Shown: positions 15,423 through 23,525 of the stretch, piece by piece | Numbering within the stretch: position 1 is the first letter of the stretch | Layout of the letters: each line of letters starts with the position of its first letter | Assembly (NCBI GenBank): GCA_964509545.1 | Contig: CAZDXQ010000040.1 | Coordinates: 1 to 34,682 of the forward strand | Length of the DNA stretch: 34,682 nt | DNA from: JADJWR01 sp964509545 | GTDB taxonomy: Bacteria; Pseudomonadota; Gammaproteobacteria; Burkholderiales; Burkholderiaceae_F | Direction of reading: 5' to 3' | Position numbers and translations under genes: made by a program | Notes under the pieces: model-generated | Told to the model about the DNA's origin: nothing | The model's database searches: none | What the model saw: only the letters and a program-made list of their open reading frames with translations

Positions 15423-15515
15423 AGCGACAGCACCTGAGCCGCCGCGGGCTGTGACCGGCGGCGGCAATTCTCGTTCGATCTCTGAATCCGGAACCGCCGC
15501 GAAAAGGAACGCGAC

Positions 15516-16913
15516 ATGCCTTTGCACAAGACCGAATACAAGGGTCTGCTCGGCTGGATCGACCAGCGCATGCCGTCGATCATGGCCGAGTACAAGAAGC
15601 ACCTGTCGGAGTACTACGCGCCGAAGAACTTCAACTTCTGGTACTTCTTCGGCTCGCTGGCGATCGTCGTGCTGGTGATCCAGATCGCCACCGGCATCTT
15701 CCTGACGATGCACTACAAGGCCGACGCGCGGCACGCCTTCGAGTCGGTCGAGTACATCATGCGCGACGTTCCGGGCGGCTGGTTCATCCGCTATATGCAC
15801 TCCACCGGCGCGTCGTTCTTCTTCATCGTCGTCTACCTGCACATGTTCCGGGCGCTGCTGTACGGCAGCTACCGGACGCCGCGCGAGGTGATCTGGATCT
15901 TCGGCTGCCTGATCTTCCTCTGCCTGATGGGCGAGGCGTTCTTCGGCTACCTGCTGCCGTGGGGCCAGATGAGCTACTGGGGCGCGCAGGTGATCGTCAA
16001 CCTGTTCTCGGCGATCCCGCTGATCGGGCCGGATCTGTCGGTGCTGATCCGCGGCGACTATGTGGTGTCGGACGCGACGCTTAACCGCTTCTTCGCCTTC
16101 CACGTGATCGCCATTCCGCTGGTGCTGGTCGGACTGGTGGTCGCGCACATTCTGGCGCTGCACGACGTCGGCTCGAACAATCCGGACGGCGTCGAGATCA
16201 AGGAAACGCTCGATCCGAAGACCGGCAAGCCGCTCGACGGCATTCCCTTCCACCCCTACTACACCGTGCACGACATCATGGGGCTCGGGGTGTTCCTGAT
16301 CGTCTTCTTCAGCGTGCTGTTCTTCTTTCCCGAGATGGGCGGCTATTTCCTCGAGTGGAACAACTTCATCCCGGCCGACCCGCTGCAGACGCCGCCGCAC
16401 ATCGCTCCGGTGTGGTACTTCACGCCCTACTACTCGATCCTGCGCGCGACCACCGAGCAGTTCATGGTCGTGCTCGCCGCCGGCGTCGCGGCCTATGTGC
16501 TGCTGCTGTTCTTCACGCTGCGCAACCGGCTGGCGAAGTACGCCGTGCTGGCGGTCGGCGCCGTGGCGCTCGGTTTTATGGTCGGCGGGCCGCTGAAGCT
16601 CGACCCGAAGTTCTGGGGCGTCGTGCTCATGGGGGTGTCGGTACTGATCTTCATCGGCCTTCCCTGGCTTGACCGGTCGCCGGCGAAGTCGATGCGCTAC
16701 CGGCCGGCCTGGCACTTCTGGCTGCTGCTCGGCTTCGTCGTCGTCTTCATCGTGCTCGGCTACTTCGGCACGCAGCCGCCGTCGCCGATCAACGAGCGCG
16801 CCTCGCAGGTCGGCACGCTGCTGTACTTCGCTTTCTTCCTGCTGATGCCCTGGTGGAGCCGGATGGGAGAGTTCAAGCCGGTGCCGTCGCGCGTCACCTT
16901 CGCGGCGCACTGA
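15516..16913 (+). CDS. petB: Ubiquinol-cytochrome c reductase, cytochrome b
   Basis: Central membrane subunit of bc1, carrying haems bL and bH and both quinone sites. The 465-residue protein has about eight to nine membrane helices plus a C-terminal extension with extra hydrophobic segments. Haem ligands are in the second helix (HSTGASFFFIVVYLHMFRALLYGSYR region) and fourth helix (FFAFHVIAIPLVLVGLVVAHIL). The Qo-site motif reads PVWY (IAPVWYFTPYY) where mitochondria have PEWY; I recall this as common in beta- and gammaproteobacteria. AAAAGGA-type ribosome binding site precedes the ATG. The gap after petA is 93 bases. Confidence 0.97.
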   Translation: MPLHKTEYKGLLGWIDQRMPSIMAEYKKHLSEYYAPKNFNFWYFFGSLAIVVLVIQIATGIFLTMHYKADARHAFESVEYIMRDVPGGWFIRYMHSTGASFFFIVVYLHMFRALLYGSYRTPREVIWIFGCLIFLCLMGEAFFGYLLPWGQMSYWGAQVIVNLFSAIPLIGPDLSVLIRGDYVVSDATLNRFFAFHVIAIPLVLVGLVVAHILALHDVGSNNPDGVEIKETLDPKTGKPLDGIPFHPYYTVHDIMGLGVFLIVFFSVLFFFPEMGGYFLEWNNFIPADPLQTPPHIAPVWYFTPYYSILRATTEQFMVVLAAGVAAYVLLLFFTLRNRLAKYAVLAVGAVALGFMVGGPLKLDPKFWGVVLMGVSVLIFIGLPWLDRSPAKSMRYRPAWHFWLLLGFVVVFIVLGYFGTQPPSPINERASQVGTLLYFAFFLLMPWWSRMGEFKPVPSRVTFAAH

Positions 16914-16932
16914 GTCTGGGAGCGCGAGAACA

Positions 16933-17763
16933 ATGAAGAAACTGATTGCCTGGCTGTGGCTGCTCGTCAGCGGCACCGCATACGCTGCCGGCGCCGAGGT
17001 CCACCTCGATACCTGGCCCGAGGCGCGCGGCAAGGAGCTGGCCGCGCTGCAGAACGGGGCGCGGATCTTCGTCAACTACTGCATGGGCTGCCACAGTGCG
17101 AACCTGATGCGCTGGAACCGCCTGAACGCGATCGGACTGGAAGACCGGCAGATCCGCGACTTTCTGATCTTCGGCAACCAGAAGGTCGGCGACACGATGT
17201 CGATCGCCATGCGGCCTGCCGATGCGAAGGTCTGGTTCGGCAAGGTGCCGCCGGATCTGTCGGTGATCACGCGCGCCCGCACCTCCTTCGAATACAAGGG
17301 CACCGATTACCTGTACACGCTGCTGCGCGGCTACTACCGCGACGCCGCCAGCCCGACCGGGTGGAACAACGTCGTCTACCCGAGCATCGGCATGCCGCAC
17401 ATCCTGTGGCGGCGGCAGGGGCCACGCGAGGCGACCATCGAGAAGGTGCATCACGAATTGGGCGGCAAGGGCATGGTGCGAGAGGTCTCGGTGTACGACG
17501 CCGAAGGCCATGTGACCGTCACCCGCACGCCTTCGCCAGGGCACGCCGAGGAAGGGATGACGTACTCGTTCAAGGCGGCCGACGCGGCGCTGGCGCGGCA
17601 GTTCGATGCCGACGTCGCCGACCTGGTCGCCTACCTGACTTTCATGACCGATCCGAGCGCGACGACACGCGTGCGCATCGGCGTCTGGGTGCTGCTGTTC
17701 CTGGGCCTGTTTACCGTGGTCGCCTGGTGGCTGAACCGCGAGTACTGGAAGGACGTGAAGTAG
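16933..17763 (+). CDS. petC: Ubiquinol-cytochrome c reductase, cytochrome c1
   Basis: Cytochrome c1 passes electrons from the Rieske centre to soluble cytochrome c. The 276-residue protein has a Sec signal peptide (KKLIAWLWLLVSGTAYA), a haem c site CMGCH (Cys50, Cys53, His54), the GxxYYR-type stretch LRGYYRD, and a C-terminal membrane anchor (about 247-266) ending in LNREYWKDVK. The Met ligand is probably in GMTYSFKA or GMPHILW. It is the last gene of petABC; sspA follows after 59 bases. Confidence 0.96.
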   Translation: MKKLIAWLWLLVSGTAYAAGAEVHLDTWPEARGKELAALQNGARIFVNYCMGCHSANLMRWNRLNAIGLEDRQIRDFLIFGNQKVGDTMSIAMRPADAKVWFGKVPPDLSVITRARTSFEYKGTDYLYTLLRGYYRDAASPTGWNNVVYPSIGMPHILWRRQGPREATIEKVHHELGGKGMVREVSVYDAEGHVTVTRTPSPGHAEEGMTYSFKAADAALARQFDADVADLVAYLTFMTDPSATTRVRIGVWVLLFLGLFTVVAWWLNREYWKDVK

Positions 17764-17822
17764 GGGATGGACCGCCGGCCGCGCTGCGGCGGGCGACGAC
17801 GGATTGACTCGGGACCGACAAC

Positions 17823-18425
17823 ATGATGGTGCTCTACTCAGGAACGACCTGCCCGTTTTCGCAGCGCTGCCGCTTCGTGCTGTTCGAGAAGGGCATGGAC
17901 TTCGAGATCAAGGACGTCGACCTGTTCAACAAGCCCGAGGACATCAACGTGATGAATCCCTACGGGCAGGTGCCGATCCTGGTCGAGCGCGATCTCATCC
18001 TGTACGAATCGAACATCATCAACGAGTACATCGACGAGCGCTTCCCGCACCCGCAGCTGATGCCGGCCGACCCGGTGATGCGCGCGCGCACGCGGCTGTT
18101 CCTGTTCAACTTCGAGCGCGAACTGTTCATCCACGTGCAGACGCTGGAGAACAGCAACAACCCGAAGCTGATCGAGCGCGCCAAGCCGGCGATCCGCGAC
18201 CGCCTGGTGCAGCTGGCGCCGGTGCTGCTGAAGAACAAGTACATGCTCGGCGACGACTTCTCGATGCTCGACGTGGCCATTGCGCCGCTGCTGTGGCGGC
18301 TGGATCACTACGGCATCGACGTGCCGAAGAGCGCCGTGCCGCTGATGAAGTACGCCGAGCGCATCTTCAGCCGGCCGGCCTTCATCGAGGCGCTGACGCC
18401 TTCGGAGAAGGTGATGCGCCGCTGA
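17823..18425 (+). CDS. sspA: Stringent starvation protein A (GST fold)
   Basis: SspA is a glutathione-S-transferase-fold protein without transferase activity that binds RNA polymerase and alters promoter choice under starvation in E. coli. The 200-residue protein has a thioredoxin-like N-terminal domain (MVLYSGTTCPFSQRCRFVLFEKG, with NPYGQVPILVERDLILYESNII) and an all-helical C-terminal domain. The pair sspA-sspB right behind petABC is a recurrent betaproteobacterial arrangement. The start at 17823 gives MMVLYSG; the second Met may be used equally. Confidence 0.94.
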   Translation: MMVLYSGTTCPFSQRCRFVLFEKGMDFEIKDVDLFNKPEDINVMNPYGQVPILVERDLILYESNIINEYIDERFPHPQLMPADPVMRARTRLFLFNFERELFIHVQTLENSNNPKLIERAKPAIRDRLVQLAPVLLKNKYMLGDDFSMLDVAIAPLLWRLDHYGIDVPKSAVPLMKYAERIFSRPAFIEALTPSEKVMRR

Positions 18426-18463
18426 TGCGAGGCGCAGCTGACGGCCGCCCCGGCAGCAGCAGC

Positions 18464-18469
18464 TAAACT
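18464..18469 (+). promoter_or_regulatory. Possible -10 box for sspB, placing +1 at its start codon
   Basis: TAAACT in GCTAAACTGCCG, exactly 6 bases before the sspB ATG. If it works as a -10, transcription would start at or next to the ATG and give a leaderless mRNA. The same 12-mer precedes tRNA-Thr (20202-20213). No good -35 seen. Confidence 0.45.
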
Positions 18470-18475
18470 GCCGTC

Positions 18476-18925
18476 ATGGCCGAGGTCTCGACCAAGCCTT
18501 ACCTGATTCGCGCCATCTACGACTGGTGCACCGATGCCGGCTTCACGCCGTACATCGCGGTGGCGGTCGACGAATCGGTGCGCGTGCCGCAGGAGTTCGT
18601 CAACAACGGCGAGATCGTGCTCAATGTCTCGGCGCTGGCCACCAGCCGGCTGCTGATCGACAACGACGCCATTTCGTTCCAGGCCCGCTTCGGCGGCGTG
18701 CCGCGCGACGTCTATGTGCCGATGGCGCGGGTGATCGCCGTCTATGCGCGCGAAAACGGCCAGGGCATGGCCTTCGAGGTGCCGCGGGCGCTGAGCGCGC
18801 CGGCGCCTGCGGATGTGCCGCCGCCGCGGCCCGTCGTTCCGGTCGCCGAGACACCGCCGCTGCCCGAACCGCCCGAGCCGCCGAAGCCTGCGACGGATCG
18901 GCCAAAGCTCACGCGCGTCAAGTAG
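18476..18925 (+). CDS. sspB: ClpXP protease specificity-enhancing factor
   Basis: SspB tethers ssrA-tagged proteins to ClpXP. The 149-residue protein has the substrate-binding fold (STKPYLIRAIYDWCTDAGFTPYIAVAVD, PQEFVNNGEIVLNVS, FQARFGGVPRDVYVPMARVIAVYARENGQGM), a long Pro/Ala-rich flexible linker (about 105-138) and the ClpX-binding tail ending RPKLTRVK. All three parts match the known protein. No ribosome binding site is seen; a promoter-like box lies 6 bases upstream. The separate promoter suggests expression apart from sspA. Confidence 0.95.
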   Translation: MAEVSTKPYLIRAIYDWCTDAGFTPYIAVAVDESVRVPQEFVNNGEIVLNVSALATSRLLIDNDAISFQARFGGVPRDVYVPMARVIAVYARENGQGMAFEVPRALSAPAPADVPPPRPVVPVAETPPLPEPPEPPKPATDRPKLTRVK

Positions 18926-19006
18926 CAGACTGCTGTAACCGCCGTGCCGCACGCTAGCGGCGACCGCTTGGGGCGGACTCGCGACGGCCGGGGTCGGTGA
19001 AACGCA

Positions 19007-20020
19007 TCAGCGATAACCGTCGGGATTGCGGCTCTGCCAGCGCCACCCGTCGGCGCAAGCCTGTTCGATGCTGAGTTCCGCGCGCCAGCCGAGCAGGCGC
19101 GCCGCGACCGAGGGATCGGCCCAGCATTCGGCGATATCGCCCTGTCGGCGCGGCGCGATCACCCGCGGCACCGGCTGGCCGGTGGCGCGTTCGAAGGCAT
19201 CCACCAGTTGAAGCACGCTGGTGCCACGCCCGGTGCCGAGGTTGATCGGCATGTATCCGTTGCGCTGCTGCACGAACTCGAAGGCGCGCAGATGGCCGGC
19301 CGCCAGATCGACCACGTGCAGATAGTCGCGCACGCCGGTGCCGTCCGCCGTCGGCCAGTCGTTGCCGAACACGGCCAGGCGCTCGCGCCGGCCCGTGGCC
19401 ACCTGGCAGATGAACGGAAAGAGGTTGTTGGGGATGTCGCGCGGATCCTCGCCGATCTCGCCGCTCGGATGGGCGCCGATCGGATTGAAGTAGCGCAGCG
19501 CCACCGCCGACCAGCCTGAGTCGGCGGCGGCGATGTCGCGCAGGATCTGTTCGACCATCGCCTTGGTGGCGCCGTACGGATTGCTGGTGCGGATCGGCGC
19601 GTCCTCCGTGATCGGCAGCCGATCGGGCGCGCCGTAGACGGTCGCCGACGAACTGAACACGAAGCGCCGAACGCCGGCCGAGGCCATCGCCTGCAGCAAC
19701 GCCAGCGTGCCGCCGACGTTGTTGTCGTAGTAGGCGAGCGGCCTGGTCACGGACTCGCCGACGGCCTTCAGCGCCGCGAAATGGATCACGCCGTCGACCG
19801 GATGCTGCGCGAAGACCTTGCTCAGCAGTTCAGCGTCGCGAATGTCGCCCTCGATCGAAGTCAGCGGCCGGCCCGTGATGCGCTGCACGCGCTGCAGCGC
19901 CAGCGGCGAGCTGTTCGAATAGTTGTCGATGCTGACTACATCGTGGCCGGCCTCGAGCAGCGCCAGCGCGGTGTGGGAGCCGATGTAGCCGGCACCGCCG
20001 GTGACCAGCAGTCGGGCCAT
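19007..20020 (-). CDS. galE: UDP-glucose 4-epimerase
   Basis: GalE interconverts UDP-glucose and UDP-galactose with tightly bound NAD+, supplying sugars for cell-surface polysaccharides. It is a short-chain dehydrogenase-like protein of 337 residues: NAD site VTGGAGYIGSHTALALLEAG, FAALKAVGES, catalytic Ser region VFSSSATVYG, the Tyr-x3-Lys pair in NPYGATKAMVEQIL, and the substrate part LRYFNPIGAHPSG, DGTGVRDYLHVVDLA. The usual length is 338. It stands alone between sspB (tail to tail) and tRNA-Thr (head to head), with no other gal or polysaccharide gene near. Confidence 0.96.
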   Translation of the reverse strand: MARLLVTGGAGYIGSHTALALLEAGHDVVSIDNYSNSSPLALQRVQRITGRPLTSIEGDIRDAELLSKVFAQHPVDGVIHFAALKAVGESVTRPLAYYDNNVGGTLALLQAMASAGVRRFVFSSSATVYGAPDRLPITEDAPIRTSNPYGATKAMVEQILRDIAAADSGWSAVALRYFNPIGAHPSGEIGEDPRDIPNNLFPFICQVATGRRERLAVFGNDWPTADGTGVRDYLHVVDLAAGHLRAFEFVQQRNGYMPINLGTGRGTSVLQLVDAFERATGQPVPRVIAPRRQGDIAECWADPSVAARLLGWRAELSIEQACADGWRWQSRNPDGYR

Positions 20021-20051
20021 GGGACGAGCTCATTCAGTCGCAGTGGCGGCG

Positions 20052-20057
20052 ATCTTA
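20052..20057 (-). promoter_or_regulatory. Possible -10 box for galE
   Basis: TAAGAT on the minus strand in GGATAAGATCGCC, 31 bases before the galE ATG. The 9-mer TAAGATCGC also occurs upstream of tRNA-Phe on the minus strand (box at 30118-30123). -35 not evident. Confidence 0.35.
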
Positions 20058-20203
20058 TCCGGCCGCGCGCGCGGGCGCCTCGGCGATCCTTCGCCGCCGC
20101 GCGCTGCTCGCTCGACCGACGCCTGGCTCCGCGGCGATATGGGACCGAATCGTGCTTGGCGCGGGCCGTTGCGTGTCGCGGTCTTCAGGTGCGCGCCTGC
20201 GGC

Positions 20204-20209
20204 TAAACT
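20204..20209 (+). promoter_or_regulatory. Possible -10 box for tRNA-Thr
   Basis: TAAACT in GCTAAACTGCCG, 9 bases before the mature 5' end of the tRNA. The 12-mer is identical to the one preceding sspB. Confidence 0.5.
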
Positions 20210-20218
20210 GCCGAAGGC

Positions 20219-20294
<76 letters not shown>

Positions 20295-20423
20295 TCTCGG
20301 CGTTCGCCCGCGGCCACGTGCGCAACCGGCGCAGGCCGGCGTCGCGCGAGCGAGCGCCATTGCGTCCATGACCTCCGAGAGCCCCCGTCCGATGCGGATG
20401 ACCGGGCCGCTCGGGCGTCGTTC

Positions 20424-22175
20424 TTGCGGTCGCCAGCTGCGGCCGAACTGAACGGTGTCATCGTGCTCGAAGAGTCGGCCAGCTGCCTGCTCGACGGACT
20501 GAGTGACGACGACGCGCAGCCGTCGCTGCTGCCGTGGTCCGAACTGGCGCATGCGGCCACGCCCGTGGTCGCGTTGCAGCGGCCGCTGCCGGGTATCGCC
20601 CGCTGCGTCGTTGCGCCGGTACCGCTGCTGTGGCTGCCGGCCAGTGGCCGGTCGTCCCGGCACGAGTCGCGGCGTGTGCGTTGCCTGGCGGTCGATGATG
20701 CCGGCAACCTGGCCGCGCCCGAGATCGTCTTCCGCGGCGATGCGAAGGCGCTGCTGGCGGCGATGCAGCACTACCTGGCCCATCCGGCTCCGGCCGCGGC
20801 CGATGGTTTCGCGCCGGCGCCGGATGCGGTGGCGGCCTTGCGCGACCCGCTGCGTTGGCGCCTGTTCCCGGAAGTCCGAAGCGAGCCGCCAGAGCTGCCG
20901 TCGTCGGTCGCCGGCCAGTGGGCGCTGCACGTCCTGCGTGCGCGCCGCGGCGATCGCTACGTGCCAACGGCGAGCGATGTGACGCAACTGCTGCATCAAC
21001 TCGGTCGCCGCCTGCACGACTATGTCGACTGGGTCATCGGCGCGCTGGCGCCGCCGCTGGCCGACCTGCTGCGCGAGCGCGACGCACTCAGCTGCGGGAT
21101 CGCCTGCCAGCTACTGCGCGCCGCCGATCGGGCGGGCGGCGCGGCGCGCCGGTATGCCGAGCAGGCGCTGCGCTGCGAGCCGCTGCCGACGCTGCGGCTG
21201 ATGGCTGAGGGCGGAAGCCTGGCAGCGGCGCTGTTCGACGGAAGCAGCGTGCCGCGCGAACTCGCCCGGCTGGCGCAGGTGCGCGCGGTCACGGTGCGTC
21301 ACCTCGCACGGCAGGCACAGTGGATCCCCGATCTGCCGTCGCCGGCGTGGCTGCAACTGATTGCGGCGGTCGATCGCCTGCCGGCGCAGCGGCGGCCGCA
21401 CGGCCCACGCCAGTGGGGTGCACTGGTGGGCTTGCTCGGCCGCGTGACGGAAGCCTTCGGCGGACCTGACGAAGAGGCGGCGTCGGGGCTGACGCTGGCC
21501 GCCTTGCTCGCCGGGGCGCAGCGTGTGGCGCTGGGCAGGCAGGACGGGCGTGAAAACGCTCCCGGCGGGCAGGGCGCCTTCGACGGCGATGCGGGAGCGG
21601 CCGAGTTCTCCGCGCTGTTGGCGCGCCTGTACCTCGAACTGTCGAAGCCCCAGCCCGCTCGTGGTCCCGATGTCGCGGCGGCGGACGCCGCCGACCGCTG
21701 CGAGCGGATTGCGCGCTTCGTCTGCGCATTCGGTGCCGGAACCAGCCGCGGATTCTGCGACCTGTGGCTTGGCCTTCTGCCGGAGGTCCCGCCGCAGCGC
21801 ATCGGCGACTTTGCCGTGCGCCTGCTGCGAACGAGCGACGAGGCCGTCGCCCATGGACGCGCTCTGGGCAACTGCCTGACGGATCCCGCGCGCCTGCTCG
21901 AGTACCTCGGCGAGCCGAGCGTTCTGCTTGCCATCGACGACGCGCACGATGCGCCGTGCGGCCTGGCGCAGGTCGCGCTGCGACGCCGTCGCGGCCGGCT
22001 TTGCCTGGAGGTCGACGACGCGCTCGGGATCAGGAACACGACGCTGCCCGCACCCGCCGTCGAGGCAGCCGAGGTGTTCGCCGCCGGTCTCTCCGGGCAG
22101 GCGGCGCGCCTGGAGAACTTCACACGCGCCGGCGAAGCGCTCGCCCGATTGACCGCCGAACGCCGCGGGGCCTGA
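20424..22175 (+). CDS. Uncharacterised protein with PcfJ-like C-terminus
   Basis: A 583-residue protein of unknown function, rich in Ala, Leu and Arg. No signal peptide or membrane segment is seen. The start is uncertain: the frame is open back toward the tRNA but without ATG, so TTG 20424 or GTG 20463 is the likely start. The middle (about 220-340) looks helical (e.g. SSVPRELARLAQVRAVTVRHLAR, LPAQRRPHGPRQWGALVGLLGRV). Residues about 471-555 (HGRALGNCL...YLGEPSVLLAIDD...GLAQVALRR...LCLEVDDALGIRN) recall the PcfJ-like pattern of a G-x2-LxNCL element, a Y, a short beta region and a final GxRN. PcfJ-type function is itself unclear. This assignment is from memory and tentative. The gene stands alone, between tRNA-Thr and the convergent ubiX. 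Confidence 0.7.
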   Translation: MRSPAAAELNGVIVLEESASCLLDGLSDDDAQPSLLPWSELAHAATPVVALQRPLPGIARCVVAPVPLLWLPASGRSSRHESRRVRCLAVDDAGNLAAPEIVFRGDAKALLAAMQHYLAHPAPAAADGFAPAPDAVAALRDPLRWRLFPEVRSEPPELPSSVAGQWALHVLRARRGDRYVPTASDVTQLLHQLGRRLHDYVDWVIGALAPPLADLLRERDALSCGIACQLLRAADRAGGAARRYAEQALRCEPLPTLRLMAEGGSLAAALFDGSSVPRELARLAQVRAVTVRHLARQAQWIPDLPSPAWLQLIAAVDRLPAQRRPHGPRQWGALVGLLGRVTEAFGGPDEEAASGLTLAALLAGAQRVALGRQDGRENAPGGQGAFDGDAGAAEFSALLARLYLELSKPQPARGPDVAAADAADRCERIARFVCAFGAGTSRGFCDLWLGLLPEVPPQRIGDFAVRLLRTSDEAVAHGRALGNCLTDPARLLEYLGEPSVLLAIDDAHDAPCGLAQVALRRRRGRLCLEVDDALGIRNTTLPAPAVEAAEVFAAGLSGQAARLENFTRAGEALARLTAERRGA

Positions 22176-22208
22176 CGCACCGACGCCCGCTGCCGCCGCG
22201 ACGACGCG

Positions 22209-22799
22209 CTACCCGGCGCCGCCCATGCCGCCCCAGCGCGGCGCGAGGTCGTTGTCGATGCCGAACAGGTCGACAACCCGCGCCAGCGAGTGATCGACCA
22301 TCTGCTCGATCGACTGCGGCCGCTGGTAAAAGGCCGGCACTGGCGGAAAGACGATGCCGCCCATCAGCGTCACCGTTTCCATCGCGCGGATGTGCGCCAG
22401 GTTCAGCGGCGCCTCGCGCAGCATCAGCACGACGCGGCGGCGCTCCTTGAAGCAGACATCGGCGGCGCGGGTGATCAGGTTGTCGGCCAGCCCGGTCGCG
22501 CAGGCGGCAAGCGTTTTTACCGAACATGGCGCGATCACCATGCCGATCGCGCGAAACGAGCCGGACGCCGGCGCCGCGGCGATGTCATTGACGTTGTGCA
22601 CGACATCGGCCAGCGCCTCGATGTCGTGCCGCTTGAGTCCCAGCTCCTGGTGGGCGTTGAGCACGCCGGCGGCCGACAGGATGAGATGCGTTTCGATGCC
22701 GCCGATCTCGCGCAGCCGCGCCAGCAGGCGCACGCCGTAGATGGCGCCGGAAGCGCCGGTGATCGCGACGATCAGCCGCCGCGGCTCGGCGTCGGTCAA
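22209..22799 (-). CDS. ubiX: Flavin prenyltransferase
   Basis: UbiX makes the prenylated FMN cofactor that UbiD decarboxylases need, as in ubiquinone synthesis. The 196-residue protein shows LIVAITGASGAIYGVRLL (FMN phosphate site), MVIAPCSVKTLAACATGLADNLITRAADVCFKERR, VLMLREAPLNLAHIRAMETVTLMGGIVFPPVPAFY and DHSLARVVDLFGI. The start codon is TTG at 22799, overlapping the grxD stop (TTGA); no ATG or GTG lies between it and the conserved LIVAITGAS, so TTG is forced. Overlap implies coupling to grxD. Confidence 0.95.
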   Translation of the reverse strand: MTDAEPRRLIVAITGASGAIYGVRLLARLREIGGIETHLILSAAGVLNAHQELGLKRHDIEALADVVHNVNDIAAAPASGSFRAIGMVIAPCSVKTLAACATGLADNLITRAADVCFKERRRVVLMLREAPLNLAHIRAMETVTLMGGIVFPPVPAFYQRPQSIEQMVDHSLARVVDLFGIDNDLAPRWGGMGGAG

Positions 22800-23116
22800 G
22801 CGGCCTGGGCCTTGTCGAGCAGGTCCTTCAGTTCGCCCGACTCGAACATCTCCATCATGATGTCGGAGCCGCCGACGAACTCGCCCTTGACGTACAGCTG
22901 CGGGATCGTCGGCCAGTTGGCGAATTCCTTCACGCCCTGGCGGACCTCTTCATCTTCGAGCACGTTGACAGTGACCAGGTTCTTCACGCCGCACTGCTTC
23001 AGGATCTGAATCGCACGGCCGGAAAAGCCGCATTGCGGAAACTGCGCCGTGCCCTTCATGAACAGCACGACGGGATGTTCGGTGACGGTCTTGCGGATGA
23101 ATTCCTTGGCGTCCAT
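22796..23116 (-). CDS. grxD: Monothiol glutaredoxin, CGFS type
   Basis: Grx4-type proteins hold and pass on [2Fe-2S] clusters, together with BolA proteins. The 106-residue protein has the active site CGFS (Cys29) in AQFPQCGFSGRAIQIL, the cis-Pro region WPTIPQLYVKGEFVGGSDIM and the glutathione-binding stretch. It is preceded by a good sigma70 promoter and so likely begins a grxD-ubiX transcript. IbaG, encoded at 1400-1645, is a probable partner. Confidence 0.96.
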   Translation of the reverse strand: MDAKEFIRKTVTEHPVVLFMKGTAQFPQCGFSGRAIQILKQCGVKNLVTVNVLEDEEVRQGVKEFANWPTIPQLYVKGEFVGGSDIMMEMFESGELKDLLDKAQAA

Positions 23117-23151
23117 GGATGACTTCCGGCAGTCGGTGAAAGCGCGCTGGC

Positions 23152-23180
23152 AGTGTAGGAATCGCCCCTGAGGCCGTCAA
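23152..23180 (-). promoter_or_regulatory. Sigma70-type promoter for grxD-ubiX
   Basis: On the minus strand, TTGACG (23180-23175) and TACACT (23157-23152) are separated by exactly 17 bases. The -10 ends 35 bases before the grxD ATG. This is the best-formed promoter in the window. Confidence 0.7.
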
Positions 23181-23366
23181 ACGGGACTTTCTCCCATCGG
23201 CACGGCCGGCGAGAACTTGAGGCGCGACAGGCGCGATTAAGGCGTTGGCCGGCCCCCGATTTCAGCCGAATGCAGGAGCGCATCGGCGCATAAAGTTCGA
23301 CCTGCGCCGGCGGGCCCTGCCTCGGCGCACACCAGCAAGACGATGCCTCCACGCGCAGGCGTTGCG

Positions 23367-23437
23367 AAGAAAGCGGGAGGGTGAGGCCCGGTCCGGTGTT
23401 GGGAAGGCACCGAGGGCCGCAAGCCGAACCCTCCCGC
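23367..23437 (-). terminator. Nested GC hairpin after prmC, possible terminator or structured RNA
   Basis: Outer stem of 10 perfect pairs (GCGGGAGGGT 23373-23382 with ACCCTCCCGC 23428-23437). Inside it lie GGCCC/GGGCC (23385-23389 with 23414-23418) and CGGTG/CACCG (23394-23398 with 23408-23412). On the minus strand the stem is followed by TTTCTTCGC, a weak T-run, so it could end the hemA-prmC transcript. It is larger and more branched than usual terminators. Confidence 0.5.
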
Positions 23438-23525
23438 GCGCGTTTCGTGCCGCGCGTCGAACCCCGACGCCGCACCCCTTGGGCCGTACCGGGCAAGCAC
23501 TTGCTCGCCTCGATTGCAGCAGCTT

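Larger units (their letters stand above)
23117..23525. other. Long gap between prmC and grxD
   Basis: In this gap of 409 bases I find no convincing gene. Open frames on both strands here are Arg- and Pro-rich with no motif and no ribosome binding site. It holds a nested hairpin (23373-23437) and the grxD promoter (23152-23180). The part from 23438 to 23525 and the part from 23181 to 23366 show nothing I can name. Confidence 0.6.

Noticed and set aside
15516..16913. PVWY in cytochrome b as a damaged Qo site
   Set aside because: I recall PVWY as a normal variant in beta- and gammaproteobacterial cytochrome b; the rest of the protein is intact.
23117..23525. tmRNA, RNase P RNA or 6S RNA in the prmC-grxD gap
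   Set aside because: Checked by eye for their conserved elements (tRNA-like ends, the GAAAGTCCGGGC-type P4 element of RNase P, the 6S open bubble); none is present.
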